Of a stretch of DNA of 64,000 nt, positions 9,565 to 18,500 are shown piece by piece (positions within the stretch are counted from its first letter, which is position 1; each line of letters begins with the position of its first letter). This stretch comes from Paenibacillus sp. 1001270B_150601_E10. GTDB taxonomy: Bacteria; Bacillota; Bacilli; Paenibacillales; Paenibacillaceae. The position numbers were made by a program, and so were the translations under genes. The stretch spans positions 727,352-791,351 of the forward strand of contig NZ_JADMOL010000001.1 in NCBI RefSeq assembly GCF_015558675.1, in the 5' to 3' direction. Under the pieces are notes generated by a model, which worked only from the letters and a program-made list of their open reading frames with translations, ran no database searches and had not been told where the DNA came from.

Positions 9565-12500
9565 TTAGATTCCTCCTAATGCGATAAGCAGTTGTTCTGC
9601 CTGCTGGATGTCTAACCTGCCTGCTTGAACCTGCTGCAAAATATCATCTAGCGTTGATTGATTAGAATCGCTTGATTCTTTATGGTTTACAGCGCTTAAA
9701 GCGTGATCGGAAAGAACGAGGGCTGACTGACCTAATTGGGATTCCAGATACTTGGCCAGTTCGCTAAGCGTAGGATGGTCATAGAGCTTCGCAATGGTGA
9801 TGTCCATCCCATAAGCTCGGTTAATGGCACGCAACCATTCAATCCCCACGATGGAGTCCAAGCCCAAGTCAATGAATTTGGCCTCCGTGTCCAAATGTTC
9901 CGTACTCAGATACAAGGCATCCGCTAAGCTTGCTGCAAGTTGTTCCAGCACAGCTGGTCTCTGTACGGAGCTGGATGTAGATTTATGTGATATCGTACTG
10001 TATGACAAATCCGCCGACATCTTAGGTTCGGTCACGGCCGGCATTTCCTCTATGTCATGCCTAGATCGACGGTGAGCATCCATCTGCAGCAATTGACTCG
10101 CAAAGTAAGCTGCTAGCTCGCGGATGTTCGGATAGTCGTAAACTTTCGTAGCCGGAACCGCAGTTCTGTAGTGATGATTAACAGAACGCATCCATTCCAC
10201 ACCGATGATGGAATCAAGCCCCAAATCAATAAACGGCTTGTCAGCATCGATATCCGCTTCATTCAGATATAAGGCATCTGCTAAGCTTGCTGTCAATTCA
10301 GCTTGGAGTTGCTCTGCAAAAGAGTGGATCTCATGCTTATTCAGATCGATCATCGAGTCTTCCAGCGGGATAGCAGCTTCTTGTATGAAAGAGTTCGCTT
10401 CCTTAGAAAGAGCACCGGCAGCAGACCGTGGTGTAGCATTAAAGGTCGGTGTTTGCTCTCCCTCTTGACACGCCGTTTCAGATAAGTCTCGCAAGGTCAC
10501 CATCGTTTTGTTCACCACTGGTTCGTTCGACTCTCTCCATGTGATGCCGCTGTTGAGTGGCTGGAGCTTAATACTCGCCGGTTTAGTGGAGCTTGGTTCA
10601 TCTTCACGAATAGAAACGCATGAAAATGTGTCTGAAGGCGCTGACCGATTCAAGTCCGGCACTTCTGAATGATGGTGCCGTTGGCTCACCAAGGTCTCGA
10701 TCGTTCGTTCAACTAAGCGATGCTCAGCTCCTCGCTCACTTCGAGCCTGCTTTCGCATTCCAGCCCAGTAGCGTTCAGGTGAAAACCGATAAGTAGGCAA
10801 GCTGATTCGTTGTGGAAGGACGTCTCGGTACAGCTTCATCCATTCCAATTCCAAGCCCCGCGTCCAAATCTCTGCGAGCTTATGCTGCTTGCCTTTAGAG
10901 AACCACTTTTCAACTGCCGATTTCAGATCTTCATCCGCAAAGATGGACATGATCTCACGATTGCGCTTTGCATGTCCACGATAAACACCCGGAATCGCCT
11001 CTTTGTCTTCTGCAAAAAGAGAAAGCTTGTCATGCAGCTCTTGGACAGACGAAGCGACGATCGCAAGGCGCTCTTCAAATGCATCTCTTCCAAGCTGCAT
11101 CGTATATGCTGCATCTGTCAGCTGCGAATCATCAAGCTGCCCTTTCTCCAAATAACCAAGCCATTGATCTGCTAAATCATGAAGTCGTTCCTCATTGCGC
11201 GCGGAGAACACCATAACAACTGGTTCAGTAGTGGCCTCTTGCTTATGATCATTAAGTGTTGAAGTTGGAATATACTCTTCAATCACTGCATGAGCATTCA
11301 CGCCGCCAAACCCAAAAGAGCTCACTCCGGCACGTCGAGGTAATACTTCACCTTGCTCATCATGGAGTGCCGTCCATTCGCGGTTCTGCTGCACAATGTA
11401 GAACGGACTGTCATGAAGCTGGATATACGGATTTACCTGCTCGCAGTGCAAGCTTGAGACAAGGGTCCGATGCTTTAGCTGAAGCAGGATCTTCATAATT
11501 CCTGCAACCCCAGCAGCGAGCTCCAGATGTCCAATATTCGTTTTAATGGAGCCAAGCCCGCAATGTGGTGCTGTTGGAGTAGGAAGCCCATGCTCCTCGT
11601 ACAGGCTATGGAATGCTGCTTTTAAGCCGTTGATCTCAATCGGATCTCCAAGCTCCGTGCCTGTTCCGTGCGCCTCGATGTAAGTAATGGTGCGCGGATC
11701 AATCCCAGCTTTTCGATACGCGGACTGCAGCAGTGCTGCCTGCGCCTTCGGATTAGGGGCGGTTAATGATTGGGCACGACCGCCATGATTGACCGCTGTT
11801 GCACGTATGACGCCGTAGATCGAATCTCCATCAGCCTCCGCATCCTCGAGAGCCTTCAATACCAGCATGCCTACGCCCTCGCCGCGAACATATCCATTGG
11901 CACTGGCGGAGAAGGTCTTGCAGCGTCCATCTTCGCTCAGCATCCCTGCTTTATTGAAGCTGATATGCGGCTCTGGGGAAAGAATCGTATTCACTCCACC
12001 GACGATAGCCATGCGGCAGCTGCCATTTTGAATAGCTGCCACAGCACGATCTACCGCTACCAGCGAACTGGAGCATGCGGTCTCAATCGGCTCGCTCGGT
12101 CCGTGAAGGTCCAGAAAGTAGCTCAGCCGATTCGGCCCGACAGATGGTACATTTCCTGTTGAGGTGTAACCTTCAATCGACATGCCCGCCCGATAGATAT
12201 GTTCGCCGTAACCGCTGCTTGCCGTACCCACGAATATTCCGGTATCGGTACCCGATAGACTGGATGCCGAGTAGCCTGAATCCTCAATTGCCTTCCATGC
12301 ATATGTCATAAGCAGCCGCTGCTGCGGGTCCATTAATTCCGCTTCCCGAGGCGATATGCCAAAAAACTGCGGATCAAACTCATCGATTCCGTTGAGGAAG
12401 CCGCCCCATCTCACATTCGTTTTGTTCGGTTCAGTCGTTGGATCGCCATAGTAAGCTTTCCAATCCCAGCGTTCGCTAGGAATTTCCGTAATGCAGTCTG

Positions 12501-15500
12501 TTCCTTCCAGCAGGTTGGTCCATAGCTCATTCAAGCTGTCAGCCATCGGGAATTTCCCGCTCATGCCAATGATGGCGACCTTCCCTGATTTCGATGATTG
12601 GATGCCAGAGTCGTGACGTGTTTGCTGGCGATGATGCTGATGCTGCGCATGTTGGTGCTGGTCATCGCCTAGCTTATACTGGCGCTGGTCTTGTTGGTTC
12701 TGCTGTTGTTCATGTTGTTGAATATGTCTAGTTCCATGATTGGTTGCCGGAAGCGTAGTACGCCATTGTTGCAGCTTGTTTGCAGCATGAGAAGCGCGTA
12801 TTGGAAGGCTTTCTTCTCTAATTGGATCAGGCTTCGATGAAGGTTTACTATTTAGGGCAGAAAAATCTTCTTCACGGGAATGCAGCGACTGCGGCTTCTG
12901 GTACGCATTTGTCCCCTCTTGAGTAGATGGACCGCCTGAAGCTGCCGATCCCGGCCGTGTCATATTCACTGGAAGACTTGGTAGTAGCGACTCAAGATAT
13001 TCCTCCGCCATGTAACGGGCAAAGCTTTCAATCGTCGCATATTCAAAAAAGATGGCAGGCGTCAAATCCACTTTGAACTGTCCGTTCAGGCGGTTGGTCA
13101 GTTCGGTAAAAGTAACGGAGTCAAAGCCGTAATCACTAAGCTTGAACTGCGGCTCAATATCGTGCGGCTTTACTTTAAGCAGCTCAGAGACCAGCTTGGC
13201 TAGCGTATCCTCCATCGCTGCTGCCACAAGTGCTGCCAGCTCGCTGCTTGCATCTTCTATAATGTCATCAGCAGCAAAAGCGCTAGCGGCTGCAGATCCA
13301 TTGCGGCCTTCTGAATGGTTGGCGCTCACACTTGCTGCTTTCTTCGTACCTAACACGCGGGCTCGCATCTGTTCGATATCACCCTCCAATACCAAGACAT
13401 GTTCAGCCGGCAGCGACAATCCATCGTACAAGGCCTGTATGCCTGAAGCTGTGCGCATTGGAACAATGCCAAGCGAGTGTCGAAGCCGTTCTTCATTTCC
13501 TGCATCAACCGCCATTCCTCCTGCTTGCCACAGCGGCCAGTCTATGGTCAGCGTTCGCCCTGTGCCATGTCCTGCGCGCACTGCCTCTGCTCGAAGCGAT
13601 GCATAAACGCTGACAAATGCATTCGCAGCGGAATAATCCGCTTGCCCAGCATTCCCTATAGCTCCAGCTAGCGAACCGAAGATCACAAACAAATCCAATG
13701 GCAGATGACGGGTCGCTTGATCCAAATGGATGGTACCCATGACCTTAGCGGCGAATACCGATTCCAACTCTGAAGGCGTCTTTTTCATGATGTAGCTGTC
13801 CTTGGCAACCCCGGCACAATGGATAATGCCATGCAGTGTTCCGTAGCGGCTGCAGATGTCATTTACAAGATTAGCAACCTGCTCTTCATTAGACACATCC
13901 GATTGCATATACGCAATCGTCGCTAGAGGTGCTTTAGCTCGTAAGGCCTCAAGCCTGTCTTCCATGCTTTTCTCTAGTCTTGAACGCCCTGACATGATCA
14001 CAATCGGCCGCTCCACGCTACAAATAATCTCTTCTGCCATGATTAAGCCAAGTCCGCCAGCTCCACCTGTTATCAAATACACCCCGTTGTTTCTCCACGA
14101 CGGTGTGCGAAGGGTTGGTGTGCGATCCTGTTCATGCACCTGCCATCCTCGTACATACCTCTGACCGTCTCGATAACGGACATGCCCGTCCTTATACAAC
14201 TCTGCATTTTGTTTCAATACAGCTGCCAATTCAGTTAATGAAGGGGTTGACGATTCAAGCTTGATGTTCGGTTTGCCTGCTTCAACCTCAATAATCTGCC
14301 ATAACAGGCGCGGGTGTTCAAGCTGAGCGGTTTTCAGCATCCCTCTTAGCCCAGCTAGAAGCGAACCCCTTTCCGATGATGGGATGACTGCTTGTAAAAA
14401 TACTTTTTCTGTACCTGTCGTGGTTAGAATCTGTTGAATGTATGCAAGCAGTTGAATGGCGATATGTTGAAAATGCCGTCCCGGATGCTGCTCATGGCTG
14501 AGAAGCGAGCGGCAGTTCACACCTGACATAAACGCTTCCAGACGTCGCTCATCCACATCGTCCAGCCCACAAATCAAAATGTCATGACAAGTCCAAGGCT
14601 TGTTAGATGAAAGCTCCGTAGATGCCTTACTTTCCTGCCACGTCGGCTCGAAGATCAGCACACCTGTATTCTCCGCTTTTTCTTCAGGTAACAGCGTCCG
14701 AGCGGATAAGCCTTGAAGGCTCCACAGCACACAACCCGCCTCATTATAGACATCGATGTCAAACGTTTGCGTCTGATTGGAAGAAGGTCCACTCTCACTT
14801 AACCTTACATATGCCCACATGACCGGTTCCGCTTGGCCATACATACGCAGTTCCTGAAGGGCATATGGGACCGCTAAAGGAATCTGAGGAAGCGAAGACT
14901 CAAGATCAGGCGAAACATTGGTTTCCGCCATGAGCGGCAGCGTTGCCTGCAGGCATGCATCCAGCATTCCCGGATGCAGCATGTAAGCAGGGTCCAAGGC
15001 TGTCGTTCCATGATTCATAGGTAAGCGAAGCTTAACAATTGCTGTAGCTGTTCCTAAATAAATCTGCTCGATGCAGCGATGCCCCTGGCCGTATTCAAGT
15101 CCTGCTTGGCGGAAGGCCTCATAATATTGCTCGGCGCTCCATTGACTTGGTTTAACCTGTTCTAATAATGGTTCATGTTGCACTGTAGGCTGTTCGAGCT
15201 TTGGCTCCATTGCTACTCCGCCCTGAACATTCGATGATGCAGACTCTTGGTCATATATTTCAAACGATAGTTCACCGTTCTCCTCTGGATATAAAGCGAT
15301 ATGGACGTCTATTTCCCCTGCCGTCTTTACAATAGGGCTTGTCCATACGACATGCTTAAATGTCAGCTGCTGTTCCTCCGAAAATAATGGTTTTGCAGCT
15401 TCATACACTGCTGCTCGTGCCATCTCAAGGCATGCGGAGGCAGGCAGCACGCTGCGTCCTTGAATGACATGGTCGGCAAGAAAGCTTTCAGACCCGTCAA

Positions 15501-18500
15501 AGCAGGAGCTATACCGCTGCTCGGTCAAATCAGACGTATTCCGATGCAGCAATGGATGCAGATAAGCTGAAGAGGCACGAGCTCGAGCAGTCGTCTGCGC
15601 CACTGCGCTTTCGTCCTGTTCTATCGCGGGTATCCAATAGCGATTCGCTTCGAATGGATACGTCGGCAAATGAATGCGCTGTGGAAGCAAGGTGTAAAGC
15701 ATCGGCCAATTCATGCGCGCCCCTTGAGTCCATTGCTCCGCCACAGCGCACAGCTCATTGCGGCTCATCTGTTCATGTAAATGTACGAAACTGTTCATCG
15801 GAGCAGCTGATCTCTCACTTCGGTAACAGTCGGTAGGCATATGACCAGCCGCCAACTCTGACAGCTTGCTTATAAGCTCGTCCAGGCTCTGAACGACACA
15901 AGCAAGCCTTGCTGCCATCGGCTCTCTGCCCACCTGCAGCGTATAAGCAAGTGACGCCAAGCTGATCGAAGGTTCCATGGAAGGCTTGACTGCAGCAGTA
16001 GCAGCCGCTTCATTATTATGAATCGCTGCAAGTGACTCCAACTCGTGGGTGAATAGCAAATCTACCAGTTCCTCGATAGAGCAGGCTTGGTAAATATGCC
16101 CTGACCATGCTGTCATTCCCCACTTCTCTGCAAGCTGCTCGAACAAGCGATGCCGGAGAAGCTGATCTACATTTTGATCCACAAAATGCTGCACAGGATC
16201 CAGCTCGCCAACAGGAATCTCAAGGAGGGTGCTCAGCTCCTGAATCGCATCAAAGATGAACTGCGTTCGAATTCCTTCATGCATGTCATCGGGAGCTGGA
16301 TGTCTAGCTGCGGTCAAATGGTTAAGCAGCCTTACAACGCTTTCATGCAAACGTTCTTCATTGCGCGCTGACAATGGTACGATAACAGGGCTATCCTTCA
16401 TGTTGTGCTGACTGTTGCTGGCTAGAGGGATATACTCCTCCAGCACGAGATGCGCATTGCTTCCGAATGCCCCAAAGGAGCTGAGTCCCGCTCTTCTTGA
16501 ATACCATTTGGATTCGCCGTTCATGAACACTTCTGGTCGATCCCATGACCTTCCCTCCCGTTCCAAATAGAACGGCGTATCCGCAAATGGAATATAAGGA
16601 TTCACGTTCTCCGAATGAATAGTAGGGAAAATCTCGCCGTGCTTGAATTGGAGCAGCAGCTTGGATAATCCTGCAATCCCCGCTGCTGCCTCCAGATGAC
16701 CAATATTCGACTTGGAGGAGCCGATTGCACAATACTGTTTGTCAGACGTCCACGCCGAATAAGCTCGGTTCAAGCCTTGAATCTCGATCGGGTCGCCAAG
16801 GGACGTCCCTGTACCGTGAGCTTCCACGTAGCTGATCGTCCGTGGATGCACGCTCGACTTCGTCAAGGCTTCCTTGATCACTTCTGCTTGTGCGATAGGA
16901 TCTGGCACCGTTGAACCCGAGGTTCTGCCCACGTGGTTGACAGCAGAGCCTTTTATAACGCCATAGATCGGATAGCCCTCGCGCTCAGCACGTGCGACCG
17001 TTGTGAGCAGGACAGCTCCCACCCCTTCTCCCGGCACATAGCCGTCGCCGCCTTCTCCGAAGCTGCGGCAGCGACCGTCTGAGGACAGAAACTGTGCTTG
17101 CTTTAAGAACATGTACTTATGTGGATGAGTAACCAAATTGACGCCGCCCGCAAGCGCAAAGTGGCATTCTCCGCTCCGGATGCTCTCTCGTGCCAAATGA
17201 ATAGCCGTCAATGAGGATGAGCACATCGTATCGACAGCCATTGAGGGGCCATGCAGATTCAAGCTGTAGGACACCATATTAGCAATAGCGGCCGGACTGC
17301 TGCCAAACGACATCGGAACGCCTTGATGAGCCATATCCGCGCCAAACATTTCATAGTGGCTCCAGAACACGCCCGCAAATACCCCTACCGAATGCTCTCC
17401 ATTCGAGGCATAATGGTGCTCGCTGCGATTCAGGTCAAAGCCCGCATCCTCACATGCTTCCCAAGCAGACTGCAAAAATAGGCGTGCCTGTGGATCGGTC
17501 GTTTCGGCCTGACGAGGAGACATATTGAAGAACAGCGGATCAAACTTATCGATATCTTCTACAAATCCGCCGAATGCATAGAATTGGTCAGCCTCATACC
17601 CAAAGGAATGGCCTTCCCATCTTCCTTCTGGGAAACCGGTAATACAATCACGCTTGTTCCGCAAATTACGTTCAAACTCAGCTGTATCCCGTGCAAGCGG
17701 ATAGCGGCCCGACAAGCCGATAATGGCGATATCGTCTGGGCCATAGCTGACTTCAATTCCCATTCTTTGTTCGTGATAAGAGGCCTGAGACGATTGCATG
17801 TGTTTGCCTAAGAATGTCTTACAGATCGATTGCTCGTCCCCATACAGAACAATGGACTGTGCATGGCCTGCCGCTAGCGATTCATCCAGCGCTCTTAATC
17901 CCATTTCGTTCGTTAATGGCCGGAGCCCAGAGGAGGCGAACAACAGCTCTTCCATCTGCTCGTCAATCCGCATGCCGCCATGTGCCCACAACGGCCAGTT
18001 GATCGATAGCGAGGTGCCATGACGCTCTCCAGCCTGTACAAGCGCTTGTCGGCGCTCGGCGAATACGTCCATCACCGCATTCGCCGCTGCATAGTCAGCT
18101 TGGCCAATATTGCCGATCACGGCGGATATGGAGGAGAAAAGAACAAAGAAGTCCAGCCGTTCCTTGCAGCTCGCCTGATCAAGTGCATACAGACCGCGTA
18201 CCTTTGGATGAAAGACTTCCTGCAATTCAGCTGTATTTTTTCGAACGATGTATTCATCCTTAATGATGCCTGCACTATGAATAATTCCGTTAATCGTCCC
18301 AAACTCGCTCTTGACGCGGCGAATGACCGCCTCGACATCCGCTTCACTCCCGATGTCTGCTTGAAGCACAAGCACTTCCGACCCTCGCTCCCGCAGAAGC
18401 TGAATCCGCTGCTCTTGCTTGTCTCTCAGTGCCGAGCGTCCAACTAAGGCCAGTCGAACCGGACCCCCTGCTGCAATATGCTCCGCTACGGTTAATCCCA

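Noticed and set aside
12595-12730. CAG/CAT-like repeats as a tandem-repeat or CRISPR-like element
   Set aside because: They encode an in-frame linker in PKS-2, with no regular spacer-repeat pattern.
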